Source: Verrucomicrobiia bacterium (lineage in GTDB: Bacteria > Verrucomicrobiota > Verrucomicrobiia > Limisphaerales > UBA9464). From it: DNA of 64,000 bases. Below, in pieces: positions 1-8,891 of the stretch (positions are counted from its first letter, which is position 1; each line of letters starts with the position of its first letter). The stretch lies in NCBI GenBank assembly GCA_019634635.1, contig JAHCBB010000019.1, positions 28,359-92,358 of the forward strand, in the 5' to 3' direction. The notes beneath the pieces are model-generated. The model was given only the letters and a program-made list of their open reading frames with translations. It was not told where the DNA came from and did no database searches. The position numbers and the translations under genes are program-made.

Positions 1-1882
1 CAACATGCCCGGGATCGGGGACGTGTTCGCCCCCGACACCCGCGGGAGCCTGACTACCGGGCGTGGACGCAGGACCGGACGGTGCGGCCTTGGGGCCGCC
101 CCGGATCTCCAGGTGCAGATCGCGAAGTTGCCGGGCGGTCACGGGAGCCGGGGACGCCGTCATCAGATCCACGCCCTTGGCCGTCTTGGGGAACGCGATG
201 ACGTCGCGAATGCTGTGGCTGCCACACAACAGCGCAATGAGGCGGTCGAACCCGAGCGCGATTCCGCCATGCGGTGGCGCCCCGAACTTGAAGGCCTCCA
301 GCAGGTAACCGAAGCGCAGCTGGGTCTCCTCGGGCGGGATGCCGAGCACGTCCTCAAACACCGTCTTCTGTACCGCGGGCTGATGGATCCGGATGGATCC
401 GCCGCCCAGTTCCACACCGTTGACCACGATGTCGTAGTGCTGGCCACGGACCTTTTTGGGATCGGACGTGAGCAGCGGGATGTCCTCCGGCACGGGGGCG
501 GTGAAGGGATGGTGACTGGAGTACCAGCGATTGAGTTCCCGGTCGAAACCCAGCAATGGAAAGTCCACCACCCACAGGAAATCAAACCGGTTGGCGGGAA
601 TCTCCAGACGTCCCTGCGTCCGCAGCACGTCGGCGCAATACAGCCGGATTCGGCCCAGAATTTCGCAGGCGTTGAGCCACTGGTCGGCGGCAAACAGGAT
701 CAGGTCACCTTCCCGGATCTCCAGCCGTGCGGTCAGGGCCGCCTTCTCGGCCTCGGAGAAGAACTTCACAATGGGCGATTTCCACTCACCGTTCTCGACC
801 TTGATGAAGGCCAGTCCCTTGGCGCCGAAGCCCTTGGCGTACTCGGTCATCGTCTCGATCTGCCCCTGGGTGGCGCTGGCGAGGCCCCGGGCGTTGAGGG
901 CCTTGACCACGCCCCCGGACGCCACCGCTCCTGAGAACACCTTGAACGCCGAGGTGCGAAAGTCCTCGGTGAAGTCGGCGAGTTCCATTCCAAACCGGGT
1001 GTCCGGCTTGTCCACTCCCCAGCGGTTGAGCGCCTCCTCGAACGAGAATCTGGGGAAGGGCGTCGGGATCTCGAGGCCGAGTGCGGTCTGCCAGACCCGC
1101 TTCAGGAGTCCTTCGATCAGGGAGTACAGGTCCTCCCGCTCAATGAAGGACATTTCGAGGTCCAGCTGGGTGAACTCGGGCTGACGGTCCGCCCGCAGAT
1201 CCTCATCGCGATAGCAGCGGGCCAGCTGGAAGTAGCGCTCGATGCCGCCGACCATCAGCACCTGTTTGAACTGCTGCGGCGACTGCGGCAGGGCGTAGAA
1301 TGATCCGGCCTCCCTGCGGTTCGGCACGAGAAACTCCCGGGCACCCTCCGGTGTGGACTTGAAGAGCGTGGGGGTTTCGACCTCCAGGAAGCCTTGATCG
1401 TCCAGGTATTGGCGCAACGCCATCGCCACTCGGGAACGGAGGCGCAGGTTGCGATACATTTCGGGACGGCGCAGATCCAGGTAGCGGTATTGCAGCCGGA
1501 GTTCCTCGTTCACCTTGCCGGCGACCTCCGGGTCGTCCACGGGAAACGGCAGCACGGCGGACGGATTCAGCACGGTGAGCCCCTGAGCCAGCACTTCGAC
1601 CCGTCCGGTCGCGATGCGGGGATTGTCGGTGCCGTCGGGACGCACCCGCACCCGCCCGGAGATTTCCACGACGGATTCGGCATGCAGATGGGTGGCCGTT
1701 TCGAACAGTTCGGCCGGAAGATCGGCGGGATCGAACACCGTCTGGGTGCGGCCCTCGCGGTCGCGCAGGTCGAGGAAGAGGACGCCACCGAGGTCGCGGC
1801 GCGAGTGGACCCAGCCCACGAGGATGACGGGCTGGCCGGCATGTTCGGGCCGGAGTTCGTTGCAGTGATGGGTGCGTTTCAT
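1..1882 (-). CDS. aspS: Aspartyl-tRNA synthetase, 3' end cut by the window edge
   Basis: Charges tRNA-Asp with aspartate in the cytoplasm. The reading frame opens at ATG 1882 on the minus strand (MKRTHHCNEL) and gives 627 codons before leaving the window. Visible in order: an N-terminal OB-fold anticodon-binding domain (about residues 1-110, with VGWVHSRRDLGGVLFLDLRD), a class II catalytic core with motif 2 (CYRDEDLRADRQPEFTQLD, about residues 218-235), a bacterial-type GAD insertion, and motif 3 (GGIALGFDRLIALLCG, about residue 540). The usual family C-terminus (QLRDLHLEIR) is followed by at least 27 more residues rich in Gly, Pro and Ala with no stop before the edge. It is divergent from the carboxylesterase gene; 159 bases separate the starts. 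Identification is secure; the true C-terminus is not visible. Confidence 0.97.
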   Translation of the reverse strand, partial: MKRTHHCNELRPEHAGQPVILVGWVHSRRDLGGVLFLDLRDREGRTQTVFDPADLPAELFETATHLHAESVVEISGRVRVRPDGTDNPRIATGRVEVLAQGLTVLNPSAVLPFPVDDPEVAGKVNEELRLQYRYLDLRRPEMYRNLRLRSRVAMALRQYLDDQGFLEVETPTLFKSTPEGAREFLVPNRREAGSFYALPQSPQQFKQVLMVGGIERYFQLARCYRDEDLRADRQPEFTQLDLEMSFIEREDLYSLIEGLLKRVWQTALGLEIPTPFPRFSFEEALNRWGVDKPDTRFGMELADFTEDFRTSAFKVFSGAVASGGVVKALNARGLASATQGQIETMTEYAKGFGAKGLAFIKVENGEWKSPIVKFFSEAEKAALTARLEIREGDLILFAADQWLNACEILGRIRLYCADVLRTQGRLEIPANRFDFLWVVDFPLLGFDRELNRWYSSHHPFTAPVPEDIPLLTSDPKKVRGQHYDIVVNGVELGGGSIRIHQPAVQKTVFEDVLGIPPEETQLRFGYLLEAFKFGAPPHGGIALGFDRLIALLCGSHSIRDVIAFPKTAKGVDLMTASPAPVTARQLRDLHLEIRGGPKAAPSGPASTPGSQAPAGVGGEHVPDPGHV

Positions 1883-2041
1883 TGCGGCGTGGCGGCAGGT
1901 TCCCCGGTGAGGGCACCGCCAAACGGAAGCCGCATAGTGCGAATCCGAGGCGCTTCGGACAATGGAAATGGCGTCCGCCGGCGGGACGCCTCCACGCGCG
2001 GGCGCTTGCCGGGGGGGCCGGCCTCCCGGCAGGCTGGGCCG

Positions 2042-2734
2042 GTGCTGACGTCTCGATGGATCCCCGCCGCGGTTCCCGATTCCCAAAGTGTGCTGGTGGT
2101 GCTGCACGGGCTTGGGGATTCGATGGACGGATGGCAATGGCTGCCTGCCGCACTGGGCCTTCCGGATCTCAATTACCTGCTGGTGAACGCCCCGGACTCC
2201 TATCACGGAGGTTTTGCCTGGTATGACCTCGAGGGAGACTCCGGCCCTGGTGTGCTGCGCAGCCGGCGGTTGCTGATGGACCTGCTGGAGACCCGGGAGG
2301 CGGCGGGGTTCCCGGCCGCGTCCATGGCGCTGCTGGGGTTCTCACAGGGTTGCGTCATGACCGTGGACGCGGGATTCCGGTACCCGCGCCGGTTGGCCGG
2401 TCTCGTGGGAATCAGCGGCTACGTCTGGGACCCGGGGTCGCTGCTTCGGGAACGGTCTTCGGCGTCTGCGTCGTCGCGGATGCTGTTCACCCACGGGACG
2501 CAGGATCCGTTGATCCCCTGTGGCGAGGTGCGCGACCAGGTGGCGGCGCTCCGTGCCGCCGGCTTGGACATTGAGTGGCGCGAATTCCACAAGGCCCACA
2601 CGGTGGCCGGGGAGGCGGAACTGTCGGTGATCCGGGGGTTCCTCCGGTCCTGTTTCCAGGAGGCCGTGCCCCGGGCTTCGCCTCCGGGGATTGATTCCCC
2701 GCAACCTGCTGACGGGCCGACACTCCCGCTTTGA
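2042..2734 (+). CDS. Phospholipase/carboxylesterase family alpha/beta hydrolase
   Basis: A serine esterase of the phospholipase/carboxylesterase (acyl-protein-thioesterase-like) family, about 230 residues, which is the normal length. The catalytic triad is readable: nucleophile Ser101 in GFSQG, Asp155 in THGTQDPLIP and His186 in HKAHTVAGE; HGLGDSMDG early in the chain supplies the oxyanion-hole loop. There is no signal peptide, so it is probably cytoplasmic. I chose GTG 2042 because similarity begins just after it; longer in-frame starts (GTG near 1972, ATG 1868) would add proline- and arginine-rich sequence, and the ATG would overlap aspS. Natural substrate unknown. Confidence 0.85.
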   Translation: MLTSRWIPAAVPDSQSVLVVLHGLGDSMDGWQWLPAALGLPDLNYLLVNAPDSYHGGFAWYDLEGDSGPGVLRSRRLLMDLLETREAAGFPAASMALLGFSQGCVMTVDAGFRYPRRLAGLVGISGYVWDPGSLLRERSSASASSRMLFTHGTQDPLIPCGEVRDQVAALRAAGLDIEWREFHKAHTVAGEAELSVIRGFLRSCFQEAVPRASPPGIDSPQPADGPTLPL

Positions 2735-2768
2735 CAACCGTGAACGGATCCGCTTGTTTTCCCCGCCC

Positions 2769-4928
2769 ATGATTCGTCTGAAGTCCTTCCGGCGCCATCT
2801 GGCGTCTTCGGCGATGCTGCTGCTGACGGCCGGGTCGTTGTCTGCCGCCCCGTTCATCACCGGATTTGCGCCGGATTTTGGTCCACCGGGCACCCAGGTA
2901 ACGATCGTTGGGAGGGATCTCCGCCCGACCCTCGCCGCTCCCCGGATTCTTTTTGGCAACGTGGAAGCCACGCTGTTGAGTGCGAACAATACGCGGATCG
3001 TCGCCATCGCCCCGGCGCAGGTCCCCATTGGTCCCATCACGGTGTTCAATGCCGCCGGGCAGTACACGACCCCGTTTTTCTTCTATGCACCCCCGCGGAT
3101 TGAGGATTTTGGCACCCGGATTGTCGGCAGCATTGGGGACACGCCGATTTTCGAGAAACCGGTGGTCGGCACCCCGGGCTCGACCCTGACGATCCTCGGC
3201 GGGAACTTTTTCGTGCCTGGATTTCCAGGAATTCAGGTGCGGATTGGCAATGACCTGATCCAGGCGACCGCCACCGCTGAAAACCAGATCCTGGCGACCA
3301 TTCCCCCGATCGTTCAGACCGGGCACCTGTCGGTGCGCACCAGCGTCGGCGGCACGACCAACCTCGCCGACTACATCTATGGCAATCCGCGCATCGAGGC
3401 CTTCACGCCGCGTGCGGCGGCCGGGGACACCATCGCGCTGATGGGTCTGAATTTCCTGGTGTCCCAGCCGGGCCAGTTGCAGCTGCGGATCGGCGGGGCG
3501 CTGGTGACGCAGTTTGAGGTGGTCTCCAACACCAACCTGAACGCCGTGGTGCCCCTCACCGCCGCGACGGGGCCCCTCTCCCTGACGGCGCCCGGGGGCA
3601 GCTTCATCACGACCACGAACTTCACGTTGTTGCCCAGGGTGACGACGTTTTCGCCGAATTTTGGCCCGCCGGGCACCGTGGTGACGCTCGTTGGCAGCGG
3701 ACTGACGGGAACCCAGCGGATTCTGTTTGGGAACACGGCCGCAACGACGATCACCAACCTCAGCAGCGCCCAGGTGACCGCCGTGGTGCCCGCGGGTGTA
3801 TCCACCGGCCCGATTACGCTGATCACGGCCGGTGGGACCAACGTGACGGAGGCGCTCTTTTTCGCGCCGCCGCAGGTCAGCGGGTTCACCCCGTCCAGCG
3901 GCCCCTCGGGCACGGTGGTCACCGTGTCGGGAGCGAACCTGGGCGGGGCCACGGCCGTGCAGTTGAACAGCATCCCGGTCCCGCAGTTCACGGTGCTCGA
4001 CAACAGCCGCATCCAGTTCCCGGTGCCGGCGGGCGCGGCTTCCGGGCGGATCGCGGTGGTGACGCCGGGCGGCACCAGTCAGTCGGCGGGCACCTTTACG
4101 GTGGCCGGGCTGCAACCGGTAATCAGCACCTTTGCGCCGCGGTCGGGTCCGGTCGGCACCCGCGTGACGCTCATCGGATCCAATCTGGGCACGGTCACCC
4201 GGGTCGCGTTCAACGGCGTCCCCTCCGAGTACACCATCCAGTCCGCCGCCTCCATCGAGGCCACGGTGCCGGCGGGAGCCACCACCGGCCGCATCCGGGT
4301 GACCAATCCGGAAGGATCCGCCGAGACGGGCGAGAACTTCTTTGTGGGCAGCAGTACGGATTTGCGGGTCACCTTTGGCGCCACTCCGAATCCTGCGGTG
4401 GCCTTTGGGACGGTCACGTTCAATGTGCTGGTCGTGAACAATGGGCCACTGCCGGCTGCCGCCACGACCGTCGAGGTGGAGCTGCCGACGGGATTTGCCT
4501 TCCTGGAGGCGGTGAGCGCTTTCCCATTCCAGGTGAGCGGGCAGCGCGTTGTCTTCAACCGCGGCACAGTGGAGCCGCAGGAGTTTTTCAGCGGGCTGGT
4601 GCGGGCCAATGCCGGCGAGCCGCACGCAAACCGGGTCGCCGTCGCCCGGGCGTCGTCCACCACGCCCGAGTCGGTTCCAGGGGACAACGAGCGCCAGGTC
4701 ACCCTGACCGTCTCCCCGCCGGTGCTGCGGATCGAACTGCTCGACCCCGCGGCGGCGCTGCTGTCCTGGCCCGCGGCTGCCGAGGGCGCCTATGTGCTCC
4801 GGGCCGCGGCGGCCTTGGGGGCACCCTGGGTTCCCGTGCCCGGAACTCCGGAGAACGATGGCGCCACGCTGCAGCTGGAAATTCCGCTGACCGGGTCCGC
4901 GCAGTATTTCGAGCTCGACCGGCCGTGA
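2769..4928 (+). CDS. Secreted IPT/TIG-repeat protein with DUF11-like domain
   Basis: A 719-residue exported protein of unknown function. Residues 1-27 form a signal peptide (MIRLKSFRRHLASSAMLLLT then a Ser-Ala-Ala cleavage region). Six IPT/TIG immunoglobulin-like repeats follow, each opening with a pattern such as FxPxxGPPGTxVTxxGxxL: FAPDFGPPGTQVTIVG, FSPNFGPPGTVVTLVG, FTPSSGPSGTVVTVSG and FAPRSGPVGTRVTLIG, plus two more diverged copies. A DUF11-like beta-sandwich follows (ATPNPAVAFGTVTFNVLVVN), then a C-terminal LSWP...YFEL module also seen in other secreted proteins here. Such repeats usually build rod-like surface or adhesive proteins; that role is inference. A perfect TTGACA at 2731-2736 may be the -35 of its promoter, but the matching -10 is poor. 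Confidence 0.85.
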   Translation: MIRLKSFRRHLASSAMLLLTAGSLSAAPFITGFAPDFGPPGTQVTIVGRDLRPTLAAPRILFGNVEATLLSANNTRIVAIAPAQVPIGPITVFNAAGQYTTPFFFYAPPRIEDFGTRIVGSIGDTPIFEKPVVGTPGSTLTILGGNFFVPGFPGIQVRIGNDLIQATATAENQILATIPPIVQTGHLSVRTSVGGTTNLADYIYGNPRIEAFTPRAAAGDTIALMGLNFLVSQPGQLQLRIGGALVTQFEVVSNTNLNAVVPLTAATGPLSLTAPGGSFITTTNFTLLPRVTTFSPNFGPPGTVVTLVGSGLTGTQRILFGNTAATTITNLSSAQVTAVVPAGVSTGPITLITAGGTNVTEALFFAPPQVSGFTPSSGPSGTVVTVSGANLGGATAVQLNSIPVPQFTVLDNSRIQFPVPAGAASGRIAVVTPGGTSQSAGTFTVAGLQPVISTFAPRSGPVGTRVTLIGSNLGTVTRVAFNGVPSEYTIQSAASIEATVPAGATTGRIRVTNPEGSAETGENFFVGSSTDLRVTFGATPNPAVAFGTVTFNVLVVNNGPLPAAATTVEVELPTGFAFLEAVSAFPFQVSGQRVVFNRGTVEPQEFFSGLVRANAGEPHANRVAVARASSTTPESVPGDNERQVTLTVSPPVLRIELLDPAAALLSWPAAAEGAYVLRAAAALGAPWVPVPGTPENDGATLQLEIPLTGSAQYFELDRP

Positions 4929-5234
4929 GGCTGTGGGTCCTTGAGGTGCCCGGAGTCGGTGTTTCGGGAGGGCTTCGGAGCGGGTGCGCAATTCATTGAT
5001 CTCACGGGGTTGAGAGATGCGACGCCCTGCGGCGTCGTTGGCGTCCCGGCCAACGGCGTGCTGCTCGGTGAAACCCCGCCCCACCAGGCTTCGTTCCGGG
5101 GGGCTGCGCTCTTCCCTTTCCGCCTTCCAGGATTCCTTCAAACACCGGGAGACGGCGCGGAGCATGACGACGCCGTTTTTGCATCGCGCCCACCGGGGCG
5201 TTCGGGCTATGGGGATCCCGCACGTGCCGCCCTC
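4929..5234. other. Gene-free stretch with a hairpin doublet
   Basis: 306 bases between the IPT/TIG protein and pgsA. No credible gene: open frames on both strands are low-complexity and unlike any family I know. It holds two adjacent perfect inverted repeats, 5020-5026/5031-5037 (7 bp, loop ctgc) and 5036-5042/5049-5055 (7 bp, loop gtcccg), an arrangement like REP/BIME repeats in other bacteria. The pgsA promoter must lie here or upstream, but I cannot place it. Confidence 0.5.
5020..5055. repeat. Two overlapping hairpins, REP-like
   Basis: The first arm pair is cgacgcc (5020-5026) and ggcgtcg (5031-5037); the second is cgttggc (5036-5042) and gccaacg (5049-5055). The stems share two bases, so they may be alternative structures. 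There is no T-run, so this is not a standard intrinsic terminator. Whether it recurs in the genome cannot be judged from one window. Confidence 0.45.
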
Positions 5235-5825
5235 TTGAATCTTCCGAACCAGCTCACCGTTTCCCGCTTCGCCCTCACCGCCGTGTTTCTGGTGGCGATG
5301 TTTGTGGCGTTCCCCGGTCATCAGACGGCGGCGCTTCTCCTGTTCAGTGCCGCGGGACTGACGGATTATCTTGATGGCCGGATCGCCCGGGAACGCCGGT
5401 TGATCACGGATTTCGGCACGCTCATGGACCCGCTGGCGGACAAGATCCTGACCTGCTCGGCATTCATCGCCTTTGTGGGCCGGGATCTGATGCCCGCCTG
5501 GATGGTGGTGCTGATCGTGGCCAGGGAACTGGCGATCACGGGTTTGCGCCTGTTGGCCGCCCACAAGCGGGTCGTCCTCGCCGCCGAGCGCTTTGGCAAG
5601 CACAAGACCATTTCACAGATCGTCGCCATCATCGCCGTCCTGCTGGTCGCCGCCGTGCCGACCTGGGGGCGGTTTGGGGACTTCCTGCTGGGCATCCCGA
5701 TTGCCGGCAGCTCCTGGCTGGGCTGGACCGCGAAGATTTCGCAGTGGGTGGCGGTGGTCCTGACGGCCTTCAGCGGCCTGGTCTATCTGTGGCGCAACCG
5801 ACGGCTCTATCTGGACGACCTGTGA
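5235..5825 (+). CDS. pgsA: CDP-diacylglycerol--glycerol-3-phosphate 3-phosphatidyltransferase
   Basis: Transfers the phosphatidyl group from CDP-diacylglycerol to glycerol 3-phosphate, making phosphatidylglycerol phosphate at the inner membrane. The CDP-alcohol phosphotransferase signature is complete: DYLDGRIAR, then eight residues, then GTLMDPLADK, giving the four metal-binding aspartates. Several hydrophobic segments agree with the six-helix fold. TTG 5235 is the preferred start because it gives MNLPNQLTVSR, the normal beginning of PgsA; an upstream ATG (4941) would add about 98 residues unlike the family. Length 196 residues is normal. It is 20 bases upstream of pgpA, which acts on its product, so the two are surely cotranscribed. 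Confidence 0.93.
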   Translation: MNLPNQLTVSRFALTAVFLVAMFVAFPGHQTAALLLFSAAGLTDYLDGRIARERRLITDFGTLMDPLADKILTCSAFIAFVGRDLMPAWMVVLIVARELAITGLRLLAAHKRVVLAAERFGKHKTISQIVAIIAVLLVAAVPTWGRFGDFLLGIPIAGSSWLGWTAKISQWVAVVLTAFSGLVYLWRNRRLYLDDL

Positions 5826-5845
5826 CCCCGCAAGGAAAACACTCG

Positions 5846-6361
5846 ATGGTTGACCGCATCGTGGTCTTCGTGGCCGAGGGATTCGGCTCGGGATGGATCC
5901 GTCCGGGCCCCGGTACCTGGGGCAGCCTCGTGGGCCTGGCCTGGCTGGTGTTGCTGCTGCGTGCGTCCCATCCGGCGGTCTGGGCGCTGGGCACGTTTGC
6001 CGGCCTGGCGCTCGCAGTGCCCCTGTGCGGCCGCGCCGAAACGGTGCTGAACGTCCGGGACCCCGGCAGCGTGGTGCTGGACGAAATCGCCGCCGTGCCT
6101 TTGCTGTGGCTTGGAGTGCTGCTCACTCCCGGCGGATATGTGTTTTCGGGCGCCGTCAGCTCCCTGGCGATTCTGATGGCCCATTTTCCCGAACTGGCCG
6201 CCGGATTGGTGGCGTTCCGGGTGCTCGACATCGCCAAGCCGGGACCGATCCGTCGGGTTCAACGACTTCCGCGAGGGGTGGGCATCGTGGCGGATGATGT
6301 TCTGGCCGGGCTCGGGGCGGCGATGGTTGCGGGGGCCGTGGCCTGGATGCGTTGGAGTTGA
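5846..6361 (+). CDS. pgpA: Phosphatidylglycerophosphatase A
   Basis: Removes the phosphate from phosphatidylglycerol phosphate to give phosphatidylglycerol, the step after PgsA. The 171-residue protein has the PgpA landmarks: GPGTWGSLVGL near the N-terminus, VLDEIAAVPLLWLG in the middle, and DIAKPGPIRRVQRLPRGVGI followed by ADDVLAG near the end. Hydrophobic segments fit an inner-membrane protein. ATG 5846 is preceded by a purine-rich aaggaaaac. It ends about 90 bases before the next gene, which is unrelated in function. Confidence 0.93.
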   Translation: MVDRIVVFVAEGFGSGWIRPGPGTWGSLVGLAWLVLLLRASHPAVWALGTFAGLALAVPLCGRAETVLNVRDPGSVVLDEIAAVPLLWLGVLLTPGGYVFSGAVSSLAILMAHFPELAAGLVAFRVLDIAKPGPIRRVQRLPRGVGIVADDVLAGLGAAMVAGAVAWMRWS

Positions 6362-6452
6362 CCAATTTGCGGGCCGCCGCTCCCGGGGTCGCACGAATCC
6401 GCTGGGCGGGCCGCGTTCCGCGGGTAGACTTCCGGCAACTTCTCCCGCTGCG

Positions 6453-8708
6453 ATGCACTCCCGACGGCTTCACGCTCTTCTCCTTGCCGGCATGGTCTGT
6501 GCCGGGCCCGACCTTCCCGCGCGCCCCGACGCGACGGCGGTGGACCTGCAACCCTTCACCGCGCAAGTCCGACGCCTCGTCGAGGCGACTGATGCACTGG
6601 GGACGCCGTTGGCCTCCCAGGACCTCGAGCGGATCGAGGCGCTGATGGCGTCGCCCGGGCCGGATACGGTGCGTTGGATCGAGGCGGTGTTGGATCCGCA
6701 TTGCCTGTTGCACGTGCAGATCAATCCAGAGATGCGGGTGAAGGTGACCAACGGGGTTGCGGTGCCGGAATTGATCGAAGGCGGGTGGCGCACCTTCCTG
6801 ATCAAGGTCCACAACGAGGCCGGCACCACGGCCCGGTTGCAGGTGACCAGCCCCAATAGCCGGACCGCTTTCAACTCGCCCGCATCCGAGGTGACCCGTC
6901 GGTGGATGGACGCCGTGATGCACGAGCGTCCACCGGTGTCCCCCACCCTGACCGGCCTGCCCATTGAGTACCGGATCCTGCAGGTGTACAGCCGGGACTC
7001 CGGGCAGCGGCAGGCCGCCTTCTCCTTCAACGCGGGGCAGGGGACCCAGGACCTCGGGTTCCGGGCGGAGACCGATGTGCTGTTCCGATGCCTGCCCGCG
7101 CGCGAGGTAACGCTGCGGATCCTGGATGAACACGGCGCGCCGACGACTGGTTCGCTGCGAATCACCGATGCGCAGGGGCGTGTCCATCCGTCGCCGGGAC
7201 GCCGCCTTGCCCCGGATTTCTTTTTCCATCCTCAGATCTACCGCAACGACAACGAGGTCCTGCGGCTGCCGGACGGGAAATACCGGGTGGAGTTCCAGCG
7301 CGGCCCGGAATCGCTGCCGGAACGGACCGAAAAGACGGTCGGGGAGGGGCCCAACCGCTGGGAATTCCAAGTGGTGCGATGGGTGGATCCGGCGGCCACC
7401 GGATGGTGGTCTGGGGATCATCACATCCACGCTGCGGGCTGCGCCCACTACACCAATCCCACCGAGGGGGTTCATGCACCGGACATGATGCGGCACTGCT
7501 TGGGCGAGGATCTGAAGGTCGGAGCCAACCTCACCTGGGGGCCGTGCTTCGATTACCAGAAGCAGTTCTTCACGGGCACGACCGATCCGGTGTCCCAGCA
7601 CCCCTATTTGCTCCATTACGATATCGAGGTCTCCGGGTTCGGCTCCCATCAGAGCGGTCACCTGTGCCTGTTGCGCCTGCGCGAGCAGATTTATCCCGGC
7701 GGGGACTCCATGGACCACTGGCCCAAACTGGGACTGAACACCCTGCGCTGGGCCCGACGTCAGGGGGCCCTTTGCGGACCGGCCCATAGCGGCTGGGGCC
7801 TGCAGGTGGACACCGCCGAACTGCCCAATTTCATTGTGCCGCCGTTCGACGGCATCGGGGCCAATGAGTACATCGTGGATGTCACCCATGAGGTGCCGGG
7901 TCCGGACGGCACCCCGGTGCCGGCGGTGGATTTCATCTCCACGGTGGACACGCCGCATGTCTGGGAGCTCAACATCTGGTATCACACGCTCAACTGCGGA
8001 TTCCGCACCCGGATCAGCGGCGAGACGGATTTTCCCTGCATCTACGGCGACCGGGTCGGCCTGGGTCGCAGCTATGTCAAGCTCGACGGCCGCCTCGACT
8101 ACCCTGCCTGGTGCGAGGGGATCCGGTCCGGACGCAACTACGTGAGCGACGGGCGCAGTCATCTGATGGACTTTGCGGTGAACGGCACGCCCATGGGGGT
8201 GGGGGACAGCGAGGTGCGGCTGGATCGCCCGGGCAACGTCCGGGTCACCGCCCGTGTGGCCGCGCGGCTGGATGAGACGCCGCGACCGGAGGTCAAGGCA
8301 CGGCCTTATGCGGAGAAGCCCTACTGGGACATCGAGCGGGCGCGGATAGACGGGACCCGCAGCGTCCCCGTGGAGGTGCTGGTCAACGGATGGCCGGTGG
8401 CCCGCACCGAGTTTGTGGCGGACGGCGCCACTCGCAATGTGGACTTTGAGGTGCCGATTGAGCGCAGCAGTTGGGTGGCGGTGCGCATTCTTCCAAGCGC
8501 CCATACCAATCCGGTCTGGGTTCTCGTGGATGGCAGACCGGTCCGCGCGTCCCGCCGGAGCGCCGACTGGTGCCTGAAGGGTGTGGACCAGTGCTGGTCG
8601 CAGAAGGAGCGGTTTTTCGCGGAGCCCGAGCGGGCCCAGGCGCGGGCGGACTACGAACATGCCCGGCAGACCTATCGCCGCATCCTGGCGGAGATGGAGG
8701 TGGAGTGA
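6453..8708 (+). CDS. Secreted CehA/McbA-family metallohydrolase (PHP-like)
   Basis: A 751-residue exported protein of the CehA/McbA group, which carries a PHP-type metal-dependent phosphoesterase fold. The N-terminus (MHSRRLHALLLAGMVCAGPD) looks like a signal peptide. A beta-rich N-terminal half includes a carboxypeptidase-regulatory-like segment (residues about 215-300). The metal-binding HxH motif GDHHIHAAG is near residue 322, followed by further His/Asp-rich stretches (SGFGSHQSGHLCL; GPAHSGWG). ATG 6453 directly precedes the signal peptide. A second, diverged CehA-like protein lies at 37898-40435. Named members of the group hydrolyse carbamate or organophosphate esters, but those activities should not be transferred; the substrate here is unknown. 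Confidence 0.75.
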   Translation: MHSRRLHALLLAGMVCAGPDLPARPDATAVDLQPFTAQVRRLVEATDALGTPLASQDLERIEALMASPGPDTVRWIEAVLDPHCLLHVQINPEMRVKVTNGVAVPELIEGGWRTFLIKVHNEAGTTARLQVTSPNSRTAFNSPASEVTRRWMDAVMHERPPVSPTLTGLPIEYRILQVYSRDSGQRQAAFSFNAGQGTQDLGFRAETDVLFRCLPAREVTLRILDEHGAPTTGSLRITDAQGRVHPSPGRRLAPDFFFHPQIYRNDNEVLRLPDGKYRVEFQRGPESLPERTEKTVGEGPNRWEFQVVRWVDPAATGWWSGDHHIHAAGCAHYTNPTEGVHAPDMMRHCLGEDLKVGANLTWGPCFDYQKQFFTGTTDPVSQHPYLLHYDIEVSGFGSHQSGHLCLLRLREQIYPGGDSMDHWPKLGLNTLRWARRQGALCGPAHSGWGLQVDTAELPNFIVPPFDGIGANEYIVDVTHEVPGPDGTPVPAVDFISTVDTPHVWELNIWYHTLNCGFRTRISGETDFPCIYGDRVGLGRSYVKLDGRLDYPAWCEGIRSGRNYVSDGRSHLMDFAVNGTPMGVGDSEVRLDRPGNVRVTARVAARLDETPRPEVKARPYAEKPYWDIERARIDGTRSVPVEVLVNGWPVARTEFVADGATRNVDFEVPIERSSWVAVRILPSAHTNPVWVLVDGRPVRASRRSADWCLKGVDQCWSQKERFFAEPERAQARADYEHARQTYRRILAEMEVE

Positions 8709-8891
8709 GGACCGCGGGTCGTCACTGAACGGAACCGGACGCGGACTCCGCCGTTGCCGCACGAAGGTGTCCCGTTCCGGCGAACGCGGGCGTTCCTTCG
8801 GCTGCCGGCGGAAACCTGCCGCCGTTCCGGTTCATCCCTTGATTCCGCGGGATGGCCATGAGACACCGTTGGCAGGTTCTTCCTCGAAACC

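Noticed and set aside
2487..5603. A 1,038-codon open frame on the minus strand opposite the IPT/TIG gene and pgsA.
   Set aside because: It is a shadow of high-GC codon usage: the protein is low-complexity, rich in Arg/Gly/His, matches no family, and the opposite strand holds clear genes with signal peptide and motifs.
6156..8762. An 868-codon minus-strand frame opposite the CehA-like gene.
   Set aside because: Same artefact; the plus strand encodes a recognisable metallohydrolase and the minus product has no domain.
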